DNA of 64,000 nucleotides, taken from NCBI RefSeq assembly GCF_000316625.1, contig NC_019676.1, positions 5,102,501 to 5,166,500 on the forward strand, given 5' to 3'. The translations under genes and the position numbers were made by a program. Source of the stretch: Nostoc sp. PCC 7107 (lineage in GTDB: Bacteria; Cyanobacteriota; Cyanobacteriia; Cyanobacteriales; Nostocaceae). This document shows positions 55,055 to 63,703 of this stretch, one piece after another; position 1 is the stretch's first letter; each line of letters begins with the position of its first letter. The notes beneath the pieces are model-generated. The model searched no databases. It was given only the letters and a program-made list of their open reading frames with translations, and had not been told where the DNA came from.

Positions 55055-56347
55055 TTACACTACCGATGATGTAGCCCGTCGAACTTTATGCCAAATCAAC
55101 CCCGCTACAATCAATCCTAAACCAACTTGCCAGATAGCAGACTCTACCCAAAAAGCTAGAAATAAGCAAGATAACAAGCCTAACCAACCTATCCATACAG
55201 GATATAGTCTTTCGGATACACTCAGTTTGAGAGAAGCTAAGTTAGTAATTGCGTAATAAATTAAAACGCTAAAAGCACTAAACGACCAAGTAGTTTTAAC
55301 ATTACCTAAAAACACTAAAAGTGCGATCGCAATTCCCACCACCACTACAGCCCAATATGGGGAATTCTGTTCGCGGTTGAGTCTGGCTAAAAATCTCGGC
55401 GCATCAGAACGGCGACCCATTGCCAATAACACGCGAGATAAGCCTAAAATCAAGTTCAACAGCACCCCCAACATTGCTGTCATTGCACCTATAGCTAACA
55501 CCAAAGCTGCACCTGAACCTGCGACACTGCGGGCGATAACTTCTAAAGGTGCTGCTTTGCTTTGTCCTGTAGCATCACTTAAAAAATCTGCCCCTACAGC
55601 CCCAATACCAACAGTTGCGACAACTATATATAACAGCATTGTCAGCAGCAAACAAATAATCATCGCTTTGGGAATTGTAACTCTGGGCGATCGCGCTTCT
55701 TCGCCCATTGTCGCAATGCGACCATAACCAGTGTAAGCCACAAACATCAACGCGCTGGCGTGAAGTATCGCCCCTGGAGAACTAGTAAAAAAAGGTGTCT
55801 TTGTCATACCCTCTGTTGCTGCACGAGGTAGACAAACCAGGATAAATAAACTTAAAGACAGTAAGGTGACTGAAACAATCACTGTATTAGCCAAATTAGA
55901 CCGCCGAATCCCGCTTAATACAATTAAAGTCATAACTATCACGGCTAATACAGCCACAGGTACAACCCAACTGCTATTCCACCCCAAAATATTCAGAAAA
56001 TATCCAGCAAAGCCTAAAGCTGCGGTAGCAGCAGAAGCAGTCTTCGCTACCAAAAACATCCAACCTGCGGTAAAGCCAAAAGCCGGAGTCAGATATTTAT
56101 AACCATATTCATAAGTACCGCCACTAACAGCATGATTAGCAGCTAACTGGGCGCTATTCAAACCATTAAAAGTTGCCACAATCGCCCCAATTACCACCGC
56201 CAGAATTACCGCCGGCCCAGCTATCCCCGCTGCAATCCCAATACTGACAAATACACCCGTTCCGACAATCGAACCCAATCCCATCAGGGTTGCACCAAAA
56301 ACCCCTAACTCGCGTTTGAGTTGGGTTGGTGAATTGCTAACGGACAT
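55055..56347 (-). CDS. APC-family amino acid permease
   Basis: A 430-residue permease with about twelve membrane helices. The first helix carries GLGSIVGTGVFVSIGIAAG, the unwound substrate-binding pattern of APC transporters. FVAYTGYGRIATMGEEARSP and IPKAMIICLLLTMLLYI are further hallmarks. It is expected to import amino acids or related cations across the plasma membrane. Substrate unknown. It is divergent from the porin gene with a 353-bp spacer. Confidence 0.87.
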   Translation of the reverse strand: MSVSNSPTQLKRELGVFGATLMGLGSIVGTGVFVSIGIAAGIAGPAVILAVVIGAIVATFNGLNSAQLAANHAVSGGTYEYGYKYLTPAFGFTAGWMFLVAKTASAATAALGFAGYFLNILGWNSSWVVPVAVLAVIVMTLIVLSGIRRSNLANTVIVSVTLLSLSLFILVCLPRAATEGMTKTPFFTSSPGAILHASALMFVAYTGYGRIATMGEEARSPRVTIPKAMIICLLLTMLLYIVVATVGIGAVGADFLSDATGQSKAAPLEVIARSVAGSGAALVLAIGAMTAMLGVLLNLILGLSRVLLAMGRRSDAPRFLARLNREQNSPYWAVVVVGIAIALLVFLGNVKTTWSFSAFSVLIYYAITNLASLKLSVSERLYPVWIGWLGLLSCLFLAFWVESAIWQVGLGLIVAGLIWHKVRRATSSVV

Positions 56348-56700
56348 CTTTCATATCTCCTGATTTAGCAAATTAGAGATGTAGCACTCATTACTGAGAA
56401 TACCACTACAGAAATACAGCAGAGACAAGAAATTTCGCTATGTTTTGATACGTAAAAAAGTGTATTTTGTCAAAAATACATCAAAGTAATGCTTTTTTGT
56501 AATACTATGATTATTGGCTGAATTTATTTGTCTTGATATACTAAAAAGCTTACAAAAAAATGCTTATAGGCTTTTAAACTATTTTTATCCAAGTAAAAAT
56601 AATCAGAGTTATTGTATAATCTAATACCATAAACTATAGTATTTAGACTTACAGTGATTTATACTAAAAACCTTAGTAATATTACTGGAAATTTAAATAA
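56348..56700. other. Divergent spacer, permease and porin
   Basis: A 353-bp AT-rich promoter region without a gene. TATAAT at 56615-56620 is a perfect -10 for the porin side, but no good -35 is at the right distance, so an activator-dependent promoter is possible. I cannot point to a clear Fur site. Confidence 0.5.
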
Positions 56701-58437
56701 ATGTCTGATATTCTGCGTAATTCATTAGGGATAGCATCAATATTTATCGGGTTGAATGCGATCGCAGCAACAACCGCATCTGCCAATCCGACCATACCAA
56801 GCAATGTTATTTCTGAGACAAATATTGCAGATTTCGAGCCAGAACCGCAGAACGAAATTCAAGGCCAGGTAACATCTGTATCGCAACTTACAGATGTGCA
56901 ACCTACAGATTGGGCATTCCAAGCATTGCAATCATTAGTCGAGCGTTATGGTTGTATTGCAGGCTACCCAAATAGCACCTATCGCGGCAATCGCGCCCTC
57001 ACTCGTTATGAATTTGCCGCAGGTTTGAATGCTTGTTTGAATCGAGTCAATGAATTGATTGCAACTAGTACAGCAGACTTAGTAACCAAAGAAGACTTAG
57101 CAACTTTACAAAAACTGCAAACAGATTTTGCTGAGACTCTGACAGAAGTGAGAGGAAGAGTTGATACCTTAGAAAATCGCACTGCTATCTTAGAAAATCA
57201 GCAATTTTCCACCACCACCAAATTCAATGGAGAAGTAATTTTTAGTGTGGGGGGTGTGTTTGGTGAAGATAGAGCCATAGACTCTGACCGATTTAGAGCA
57301 GGAGCCACAGGTGGCACCCGTTTGACAAATAATATCGTATTTAGCGATCGCATCCGGCTCAACTTTGTTACTAGCTTCACTGGGAAAGACCAACTATTAA
57401 CGCGTTTAGAAGCGAATAACACCGCCGTTAATAATGCAGTTTCAGGTACAAATATGACCCGTCTCTCTTGGGATGGCAGCACCAATAACGAGTTTATACT
57501 TGGTAAATTATTTTATCGCTTCCCTGTAGGTGACAAACTCAATGTGATTGTTGACGCAATTGGAGGGGAATTTTACGACAACTTCAACAACTTCAACCCC
57601 TTATTAGCATCAATTCCTTTAGGTGCAATTTCCCGCGCTAGTCGTTTTTCCCCCATCTACCGCGCTAGTAACACTGGTTCAGGTGCTGGTTTTGGTTCAG
57701 GAGTTAGTGTGAACTACAAACTCAGCGATGCAATTACTTTATCTGGCGGTTATCTTGCCAGACGAGGTGATAATCCCACTGCGGGAAGAGGTTTATTTGA
57801 TGGTAGTTATGGCGCTTTAGCACAATTGGCATTCCAGCCGAACAAAGACCTTTCTTTGGGATTGACCTACGCCCACTCCTACTTTAGTGGTGCTAATAAT
57901 GATGTAGCGGTTTCTGGGCTGTATGGTGGTTCCTTTGCTGACCAGCCCTTTGGTGCTGGCGCTGGAAGTACGGCTGCAAGTCCCCGTGGAATCGCCACTT
58001 CTGCCAATCACTATAGTTTTCAAGCCAGCTATCGTTTAAATCCTAAATTTGTCTTGTCTGGTTGGCTTGGGTATACTAGTGCGATCGCCGAAACTACATT
58101 TTCACCTAACGTCAATCGCGGTGATCAAGCAGATATCTGGAATTGGGCAGTGACTTTTGCTTTCCCTGACTTGGGTAAAAAAGGTAACTTAGGTGGTATA
58201 ATATTTGGTCAACCACCAAAAGTCACAGACAATGACTTTGGCGAAAATGTGCGTACCGCTACTAGCGCTCGTCGGGAAGACTCTGATACCTCCTATCGTT
58301 TAGAAGCATTGTATCGCTACCAAATCAATGATAATATCTCAATTACACCCGGATTACTCGTAATATTTAACCCCGAACATAACACCAATAACGATACAAT
58401 CTACACTGGTATCCTTCGGACTACATTCCGATTCTAG
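56701..58437 (+). CDS. Iron-uptake-type SLH/OprB porin
   Basis: A 578-residue outer-membrane protein. It has a signal peptide (about 1-28, ending TTASAN), an SLH domain at about 66-120 (VQPTDWAFQALQSLVERYGC, RGNRALTRYEFAAGLNACL) that ties it to the cell wall, a short coiled coil (about 125-165, TLEN repeats) and an OprB-like beta barrel ending in phenylalanine (TTFRF). Homologues mediate uptake of iron or other inorganic solutes. A divergent promoter region lies upstream and an inverted repeat downstream. Confidence 0.88.
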   Translation: MSDILRNSLGIASIFIGLNAIAATTASANPTIPSNVISETNIADFEPEPQNEIQGQVTSVSQLTDVQPTDWAFQALQSLVERYGCIAGYPNSTYRGNRALTRYEFAAGLNACLNRVNELIATSTADLVTKEDLATLQKLQTDFAETLTEVRGRVDTLENRTAILENQQFSTTTKFNGEVIFSVGGVFGEDRAIDSDRFRAGATGGTRLTNNIVFSDRIRLNFVTSFTGKDQLLTRLEANNTAVNNAVSGTNMTRLSWDGSTNNEFILGKLFYRFPVGDKLNVIVDAIGGEFYDNFNNFNPLLASIPLGAISRASRFSPIYRASNTGSGAGFGSGVSVNYKLSDAITLSGGYLARRGDNPTAGRGLFDGSYGALAQLAFQPNKDLSLGLTYAHSYFSGANNDVAVSGLYGGSFADQPFGAGAGSTAASPRGIATSANHYSFQASYRLNPKFVLSGWLGYTSAIAETTFSPNVNRGDQADIWNWAVTFAFPDLGKKGNLGGIIFGQPPKVTDNDFGENVRTATSARREDSDTSYRLEALYRYQINDNISITPGLLVIFNPEHNTNNDTIYTGILRTTFRF

Positions 58438-58458
58438 TTTTTGCTTTCAAAGTTAACT

Positions 58459-58506
58459 GAGAACATATTCAATTCCTCCTTGTTATAGAGAATCGAATAT
58501 GTTCTC
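58459..58506. terminator. Inverted repeat between convergent porin and Uma2 genes
   Basis: GAGAACATATTC (58459-58470) and its exact complement (58495-58506) flank a 24-nt loop. It begins 22 bp after the porin stop and ends just before the Uma2 stop, so it probably acts as a terminator or mRNA 3' stabiliser; there is no T-run. Confidence 0.5.
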
Positions 58507-58511
58507 GCATC

Positions 58512-59105
58512 TCAAGGATTAAGTATTGTAGTTAAAGATAAGATGAATCCGGGCAATACATCTTCACCCGACAATGTAGGTGGTTGTTCAAAGGTAAAAT
58601 TGATCATTTCCACCTCAACACCAGGACGATAAATTTCTACTAAAGGTGTAATAGGGTCAATTAACCAACCCAAACTTGCACCATTATCTCGATACTCCTG
58701 CATTTTAGCCCGCAGTTTTTTGAGAGAATCAGTTTGAGAGCGTAATTCAATCACAAAATCAGGGCAGATTAGTGGAAAGCGTCGCCGTTGGTCTGGTGTT
58801 AGTGCATCCCAGCGTTCTTGCTTCACCCACGCAGCATCCGGCGAACGATAAGCACCATTTGGTAAGCGAAATTCCGTGGAGGAATCAAAAACTTTTCCTA
58901 ACTTGGCTTGACGATTCCATAAAGTCAATTCGGTTGTGAGTTCAGAATTTTGGATGCCACTTTCGCCGCCAGTTGGGGGCATAATGATTAATTCTCCTTC
59001 AGCAGTAAGTTCTATGCACCATTCATCATTGGCTATACACAGTTGATAAAACTGCTCGTCTGTCAAACCTACTGCGGGTGGTATGTTGAGGGTGAGAGTT
59101 TCCAT
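58512..59105 (-). CDS. Uma2 family (DUF820) endonuclease-like protein
   Basis: A 197-residue PD-(D/E)xK-fold protein of the Uma2 family, very abundant in cyanobacteria. The core is seen in LPNGAYRSPDAAWVKQERWD and in LICPDFVIELRSQTDSLKKL (D then E-x). ATG 59105 is used as the start; the frame opens 15 bases earlier at TTG. The function of this multicopy family is not settled; DNA cleavage is presumed. Confidence 0.83.
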   Translation of the reverse strand: METLTLNIPPAVGLTDEQFYQLCIANDEWCIELTAEGELIIMPPTGGESGIQNSELTTELTLWNRQAKLGKVFDSSTEFRLPNGAYRSPDAAWVKQERWDALTPDQRRRFPLICPDFVIELRSQTDSLKKLRAKMQEYRDNGASLGWLIDPITPLVEIYRPGVEVEMINFTFEQPPTLSGEDVLPGFILSLTTILNP

Positions 59106-59207
59106 CGCTAATTTTGCCAATCAGATTAATTTTATTATCAGAGATCGCATCTTTCCCAAGTTTAGTGTCAGGCGATCGCAAATGATCTAACTCACATAAA
59201 TCAAACA

Positions 59208-59573
59208 ATGGTTACAGTAGTTGTCATTATTAACATCCTCATTTCCCTGCTGCTGTTCTACATAGCTTGGCAAATTTGGCGACTGAAGCGACGAATAGCA
59301 TTCATCACCGATAGGTTGACTTTCTATGAAAAATGTAGCCAGACTCTGCTATCTCAAACCCCCCAAAATCTTGATATTAGTCAGCAAAATCTCCATAACC
59401 TCCGCCTAAACAACCAATCTCTACAATTCAAAATCCAGCAAGTTCGTCAAATTGTTAATCTGCTATTGTTAGGGCAGCGATTAGGAAAACGCTATGTTCG
59501 TCAATCCAATTTTTTCTGGTTCAGAAAAACACTCACCAAAACTGGAATGAACAATAGCAACATTTCTAGTTGA
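59208..59573 (+). CDS. Small membrane-anchored coiled-coil protein
   Basis: A 121-residue protein with one N-terminal membrane helix (about 3-22, VVVIINILISLLLFYIAWQI), a basic stop-transfer segment (RLKRRIAF) and a glutamine/leucine-rich coiled coil (about 55-90). No family name known to me. It is followed by the YtxH and DUF948 genes on the same strand, a common cyanobacterial trio of small envelope proteins. Confidence 0.7.
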   Translation: MVTVVVIINILISLLLFYIAWQIWRLKRRIAFITDRLTFYEKCSQTLLSQTPQNLDISQQNLHNLRLNNQSLQFKIQQVRQIVNLLLLGQRLGKRYVRQSNFFWFRKTLTKTGMNNSNISS

Positions 59574-59669
59574 TAAATTGTCACGATAAATTAACTCGAT
59601 AAAATCATTCTGGTTATACCAAGGGGAAACAACCCACCTAAAATGGGTGTAAGGAGAGAAACAATTCAA

Positions 59670-60020
59670 ATGTCTAATAACCGTTCTGGAGTCTTTATTG
59701 GCGGTATGATGCTAGGAGCGACTATCGGTGCTTTAACCGGTTTGCTAATTGCTCCGCGCACAGGGCGCGAAACGCGTAAACTTTTGAAAAAATCTGCTGA
59801 TGCCATCCCAGAATTAGCGGAAGATTTATCAACAAGTGTACAAATTCAGGCAGATCGTCTGTCTGCTAACGCATTACGTAACTGGGATGAAACTTTAGAT
59901 AGACTAAAAGAAGCGATCGCCGCTGGCATAGATGCTAGTCAGCGCGAAAGTCAAGTCTTGCATCAGCAAACAACTGAAGAAGACTCAGATTCGCTTCCTC
60001 AGCCTTTGGAACGCTCGTAG
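59670..60020 (+). CDS. YtxH domain protein
   Basis: A 116-residue protein with an N-terminal glycine-rich membrane segment (GVFIGGMMLGATIGALTGLL, then IAPRTGRETRKLLKK), the YtxH signature, and a helical soluble part. YtxH proteins are linked to stress or envelope functions. ATG 59670 has AAGGAGAG upstream (59651-59658); an ATG at 59643 in the same frame is less likely. It ends 11 bp before the DUF948 gene. Confidence 0.82.
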   Translation: MSNNRSGVFIGGMMLGATIGALTGLLIAPRTGRETRKLLKKSADAIPELAEDLSTSVQIQADRLSANALRNWDETLDRLKEAIAAGIDASQRESQVLHQQTTEEDSDSLPQPLERS

Positions 60021-60031
60021 ATAGCATAACC

Positions 60032-60502
60032 GTGATTGACCCCCTATTTTGGTTGGGACTATCCCTACTCTTAGTCGCCGCCAGTCTAACTGCTGTTTTA
60101 GTGGCGGCTATACCCGCTTTACAAGAAGTAGCACGCGCAGCCCGCAGTGCGGAAAAGTTTTTTGACACCCTTTCGCGGGAGCTACCACCTACTTTAACTT
60201 CCATCCGCACCACTGGTATCGAAATCACTGACTTAACCAATGATGTTAGTGAAGGTGTCAAAAGTGCTGGTCAAGTTGTTAAACAAGTTGACCAAGGCAT
60301 TGATGGTGCAAAAAAACAAGCCCAAAATCTTCAAGTCGGTACTCGTAGCCTAGTTGTTGGGATGAAAACTGCTTGGAAGACATTTACTCGTCAAAAATCA
60401 TCTAAACGTACAGTAGAACGATTGCCCATTACCGACAAGCAACAGCTAACATTACGAGAACGGGAAGCCATTAGGCAGGAAAATCGCCGCACCAAAACCT
60501 AA
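60032..60502 (+). CDS. DUF948 family protein
   Basis: A 156-residue protein: one N-terminal membrane helix (WLGLSLLLVAASLTAVLVAA), then a long helical region with TLTSIRTTGIEITDLTNDVS and a C-terminal basic tail. It matches DUF948, small membrane-anchored coiled-coil proteins of Gram-positives and cyanobacteria. It uses a GTG start, 11 bp after the YtxH gene, so the two are cotranscribed. Confidence 0.8.
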   Translation: MIDPLFWLGLSLLLVAASLTAVLVAAIPALQEVARAARSAEKFFDTLSRELPPTLTSIRTTGIEITDLTNDVSEGVKSAGQVVKQVDQGIDGAKKQAQNLQVGTRSLVVGMKTAWKTFTRQKSSKRTVERLPITDKQQLTLREREAIRQENRRTKT

Positions 60503-60637
60503 GCTTACCGTTCTAATCATACTTCTAGTTGGGATAGCAATTCTGAAGATGAAGATTTTCTGTAAGAATTCAGCACTCAGGAGTCAGAATTTAAAAGCAG
60601 TTCAGCTTAACTAAGAGACTATTTATAAAGTAAATCT

Positions 60638-61078
60638 TTAGACGACAAGACGACGCAACATAATCCGAGTCATAACAGCATATATAGCAGCTTCACTCAT
60701 TTCGGGTAGGCGCTCATAATCTTTGCTGAGACGATGATATTGGTTAAACCACCCAAATGTTCTTTCGACTACCCAACGTTTCGGTAAAACCTGAAATTCT
60801 GACTCGGTACGCCGTATGACTTCAACATGAGCTTGGATCATCAACCAAACACAAAGAGCAAACTTATCACCGTCATAACCGGAATCAACCCATAAAACTT
60901 CAACTTTCTCAAGTAATTCAGGACGCTCCTCTAACAATTCCATCAAAGCATAGGCAGCAAGCACTCGCTCTGGGGCATTTGCTTCACTTACAACCACTTT
61001 CAACAATAATCCCAGGCTATCAACCAAAGTCTGTCGCTTTCGCCCTTTTACCTTTTTACCGCCATCAAAACCGTACAC
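60638..61078 (-). CDS. IS5-family transposase, frame B (catalytic part)
   Basis: A 146-residue downstream frame carrying the later DDE residues: D in WVDSGYDGDKF and E in WVVERTFGWFNQYHRLSKDY, with the Y-(2)-R-(3)-E(6)-K-type signature of IS5 enzymes. It begins at a GTG but is probably made as a fusion with frame A by -1 frameshifting across the overlap at 61048-61078. Confidence 0.85.
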   Translation of the reverse strand: MYGFDGGKKVKGRKRQTLVDSLGLLLKVVVSEANAPERVLAAYALMELLEERPELLEKVEVLWVDSGYDGDKFALCVWLMIQAHVEVIRRTESEFQVLPKRWVVERTFGWFNQYHRLSKDYERLPEMSEAAIYAVMTRIMLRRLVV

Positions 61079-61431
61079 ATCCCCCTTTTTTGGTCAGTTT
61101 TAACTGACTGACTGTCTGCGGCGAGGGCGCTGGGTTGTGTTGATTTACCTAATTTTAAGCGAACCTGACCGCGTAATGAATGGTTTAATTTTTCCCATAC
61201 CCCTTTGCGCTGCCATTTGCGGTAGTAGTTGTATACAGTTGAGCTGGGCGGGAAGTCTCCCGGAAGCATATTCCATTGGCATCCTGTCTTCAGGTGATAG
61301 TAGATAGCGTTGCATACCTCCCGCATATCAGTTGTGCGCGGGTGTCCTCCTTCTTTCGCTGGTGGAATCAAGGGGGCTAGGATTTCCCACTCCATATCTG
61401 TTAAGTCTGTGGGGTAAGACTTTCGCGCCAT
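61048..61431 (-). CDS. IS5-family transposase, frame A (DNA-binding part)
   Basis: A 127-residue upstream frame with the DUF4096-type N-terminus (YPTDLTDMEWEILAPLIPPA, CNAIYYHLKTGCQWNMLPGD) and the first catalytic aspartate region (SALAADSQSVKT). Near its end the minus strand has a run of six A and five G (61081-61091), where a -1 shift would join it to frame B and restore the expected KRGDVYGFDGGKK sequence. Such two-frame layouts are normal in this IS group, though a mutation cannot be excluded. Confidence 0.85.
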   Translation of the reverse strand: MARKSYPTDLTDMEWEILAPLIPPAKEGGHPRTTDMREVCNAIYYHLKTGCQWNMLPGDFPPSSTVYNYYRKWQRKGVWEKLNHSLRGQVRLKLGKSTQPSALAADSQSVKTDQKRGMCTVLMAVKR

Positions 61432-61611
61432 ACCTAACTATGTAAATACACTACGTTTAATGTATCTTATCGTTGTCATAACTCTTTTCTTTTCGCTTTT
61501 AGATTTACTTTATAAATAGCCTCTAATTTATCAATTGAGAAGAATTTGATTAATTTCCCCAAATTCTGACTCCTGAATTCTTACGATTTTCTTCAATATA
61601 ATTCAGAAAAG

Positions 61612-61684
61612 GAGGCTATTTTACAGATATATCTTAATATACCCTACTACGTTAATTCTATTTTTACTTTATAAAATAACCACT
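61612..61684. repeat. Possible MITE related to the IS ends
   Basis: The segment starts GAGGCTATTTTA and ends TATAAAATAACCACT; its ends are complementary (GGCTATTTTA / TAAAATAACC, one mismatch) and resemble the IS terminal repeats (GAGGCTATTTATAAAG). It is 73 bp long with no reading frame. It may be a small non-autonomous derivative, or a chance likeness in AT-rich DNA. Confidence 0.35.
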
Positions 61685-61741
61685 AAATCTCCTAATAACT
61701 AATTGATTCTGAATTCTGAACTCTTGTTTCTAGCACAATCA

Positions 61742-62089
61742 TCAGTTTTGAGAGTCTGTTGTCACTGTTGTGGAATTACTTTGAGCCAAGATATTATCAT
61801 TCCTGCCTTGTCCATAACTGTCAGTAGAGGTAAATGTTCTGGTGTTAATTGTCATTTGCTCTTTGTCTTCTCTATTTTGTCCTGGAGAAGGCAACCAATA
61901 TGCTAATACGCTAGTTACCCCACCCCAGTAAAGTGCCGTATTCTGATCGTTACTTGGTTTAGAAACCAACTGCACAATACATAACCCTAACATAGCAGCA
62001 CTAAAGACCACTTGTACACCAAATCTCCAAGTATTTTGATCAAAATTTTGTCTTGGTTGATTTCTGCTGGTGTTAGATGAATCTGCCAT
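61742..62089 (-). CDS. Small two-helix membrane protein
   Basis: A 115-residue protein with a polar N-terminus, two membrane helices (about 24-44, FGVQVVFSAAMLGLCIVQLV; and 52-68, LYWGGVTSVLAYWL) and a Thr/Ser/Asn-rich C-terminal tail. I know no name for it. It may be a cyanobacterial envelope protein. The plus-strand frame over it is a shadow. Confidence 0.65.
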   Translation of the reverse strand: MADSSNTSRNQPRQNFDQNTWRFGVQVVFSAAMLGLCIVQLVSKPSNDQNTALYWGGVTSVLAYWLPSPGQNREDKEQMTINTRTFTSTDSYGQGRNDNILAQSNSTTVTTDSQN

Positions 62090-62264
62090 AATATGAGATC
62101 CTCAAAAGATAAATTTCACCTTTGGTAAGCTTTAACACTACTTATTAGTAGAAAGTTTTTTAACAACTATATTTGTTTCTTACAAGCCTGTGTAAGTGAG
62201 TTTCGGAAAAGTTAAAGATCAACTTTTGCTTACCGTCAGGAAAAGATGAAATTAGCCTAGAAGA

Positions 62265-62843
62265 TTATTGGCGGTTGATACGATTCATTAGCCAAAGTGA
62301 CCCAACCAATCCTGCAAAGTGGGCTGAAACAGTATTAGTGTTTGCCTGAACTACAAGCATATCGAGTCCGCTAATAATCCGAGTCGGATCAAACAATTGC
62401 GAAGTGATAGCTTGCGGAGATATAGACCTGGCCACTAGTGTACCAACGATCGCCTGCGCCCCTAAAAGTGTGACTAATGTACCAATTAAATTTATCCACA
62501 GACCTAAACGTAATACCTGTAAGGTTTCGCTTTTACGCGGGCGGTTGCTAGGGTTGGAAGATTGTAGTTGTCTACCAATTCTGGTGTAACGGAAAGCCAA
62601 ATAGATACCCGCACCCAAAATAATTAGTCCACAAACCGCTAAAAAGACTCCAAAGCCAGTTCCTGGATTATTACTAGGGCTACCTGCTCTTTGAGAAAAA
62701 ATCGCAAATAGCAGGACGATTATGCTGGAAACTACACCTAGTACTAACTGAATCCAAAAGCTAATCCAACCTGTGAGACGGAATGTTTGGGCGATCGCCC
62801 GAAGAGTAGCAGAAGATGACGGAGCATCGGAATTTTGTGACAT
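62265..62843 (-). CDS. DUF3611 family membrane protein
   Basis: A 192-residue protein with four hydrophobic helices (WISFWIQLVLGVVSSIIVLL, GFGVFLAVCGLIILGAGIYL, LWINLIGTLVTLLGAQAIVG and a C-terminal one). ATLRAIAQTFRLTGW near the start is typical of DUF3611, found in cyanobacteria and plastids. I chose ATG 62843, preceded by GGTGAT, over an ATG 24 nt upstream with no ribosome site. Function unknown. Confidence 0.78.
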   Translation of the reverse strand: MSQNSDAPSSSATLRAIAQTFRLTGWISFWIQLVLGVVSSIIVLLFAIFSQRAGSPSNNPGTGFGVFLAVCGLIILGAGIYLAFRYTRIGRQLQSSNPSNRPRKSETLQVLRLGLWINLIGTLVTLLGAQAIVGTLVARSISPQAITSQLFDPTRIISGLDMLVVQANTNTVSAHFAGLVGSLWLMNRINRQ

Positions 62844-63303
62844 ACTAATCACCAATGAGCTAGGCATTTGCTAGATTTACTATCACACTTACCAGATGAC
62901 CTATGAGTATCTCAAGTAGAACTGAGAAACAAAGTGTTTAATAAGCTTTACAGACAAAATGGCATTTTACTTGTAAAATTTCTTCGATGGCATTTTATGC
63001 TTATGCAGTTCTAATCGGCTCGGCATCATTTGACACCGATACAGTGGCTACGCCTCTGTCTTTATTGCTCCTCACCACACTGCCTAGAGCTTAAATAGGA
63101 GGGTAAGTCTTACGCTCCTTAGAGTTTCGCTTGTATCCCATGACTTTATCTGCGTGGGGCATATTTGTTTTGCATTTTTACGTTGACGCTTTGAACATCC
63201 GGACTCAGTGTATATGTATTTTTTATTACGCTAGTAATATTACATACTGAACACAAGGATTATAAATCCCACCCTAAGGCATTTTTTTAGCCATTCACCA
63301 ACC
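62844..63303. other. Divergent spacer, DUF3611 and padR
   Basis: About 440-460 bp without a supported gene. It contains nested palindromes at 63213-63246 (see the separate entry) and short, unremarkable AT-rich stretches. No tRNA, small RNA or large repeat was seen. Confidence 0.5.
63213..63246. promoter_or_regulatory. Candidate PadR operator
   Basis: Inside TATGTA (63213-63218) ... TACATA (63241-63246) lies a second inverted repeat TATTAC-GCTA-GTAATA (63224-63239). PadR regulators often bind ATGT-N-ACAT-type palindromes in their own promoters. It is 58 bp before the padR start, a reasonable place for autoregulation. Not verified. Confidence 0.35.
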
Positions 63304-63651
63304 ATGAAACTTGAGGATATATATCAATTCTTTGAAAATCCTCCGCCAACTTACCTCTGTCAGGAACTAGCTATTTGTTACATACTGTCTGTTTTACGGC
63401 AAGGTGAATCCTACGGAACCGAGTTAATTCAACGTTTAGAAACTGAATATCCAACTTATCGGCTTTCAGATACCGTACTGTATAGTGCGATTAAGTTTCT
63501 AGAAGACGAAAGGGCTATTAATGGATATTGGAAGAAGCTCGAAGGACGGGGAAGACCTAGACGAATGTACCAAGTTTCTCCAGAATGGCAAGTTCAAGCG
63601 CAGGATTTAACGCGTCTTTGGCAAGAGTACATCAACGGGAGGACAAATTAA
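63304..63651 (+). CDS. PadR-family transcriptional regulator
   Basis: A 115-residue winged-helix protein. The segment ELAICYILSVLRQGESYGTE followed by LIQRLETEYPTYRLSDTVLY and GRGRPRRMYQVSP is the PadR DNA-binding signature, including the wing. There is no additional sensor domain. PadR proteins usually repress transport or stress genes. It is 52 bp upstream of the CCB-like gene, which may be in the same unit. Confidence 0.88.
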   Translation: MKLEDIYQFFENPPPTYLCQELAICYILSVLRQGESYGTELIQRLETEYPTYRLSDTVLYSAIKFLEDERAINGYWKKLEGRGRPRRMYQVSPEWQVQAQDLTRLWQEYINGRTN

Positions 63652-63703
63652 CTAATAATTAATAATGAATAAATCTCCTCCATTCACACAGTAACAATCA
63701 GTT

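Larger units (their letters stand above)
60615..61523 (-). mobile_element. IS5-family insertion sequence (909 bp)
   Basis: Near-perfect 23-bp terminal inverted repeats begin GAGACTATTTATAAAG on the left (60615) and GAGGCTATTTATAAAG on the right (ending 61523 in complement), one mismatch. A TAA lies directly outside each end (60612-60614 and 61524-61526), a 3-bp duplication fitting the TNA rule of the IS1031 group. It holds two overlapping transposase frames. Ends and both frames look undamaged, so it may be recent and active. Confidence 0.88.
60562..61584. repeat. Inverted repeat split by an IS element
   Basis: The left arm 60562-60592 starts GTAAGAATTCAG and ends GGAGTCAGAATTT; the right arm 61561-61584 is the complement without an inner 7-nt duplication (CACTCAG). 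The IS at 60615-61523 sits between the arms. The arms are a dispersed cyanobacterial repeat type. Confidence 0.65.

Noticed and set aside
61703-61906. Plus-strand 67-codon frame
   Set aside because: It is opposite a minus-strand membrane protein with two clear helices, and begins in a repeat.
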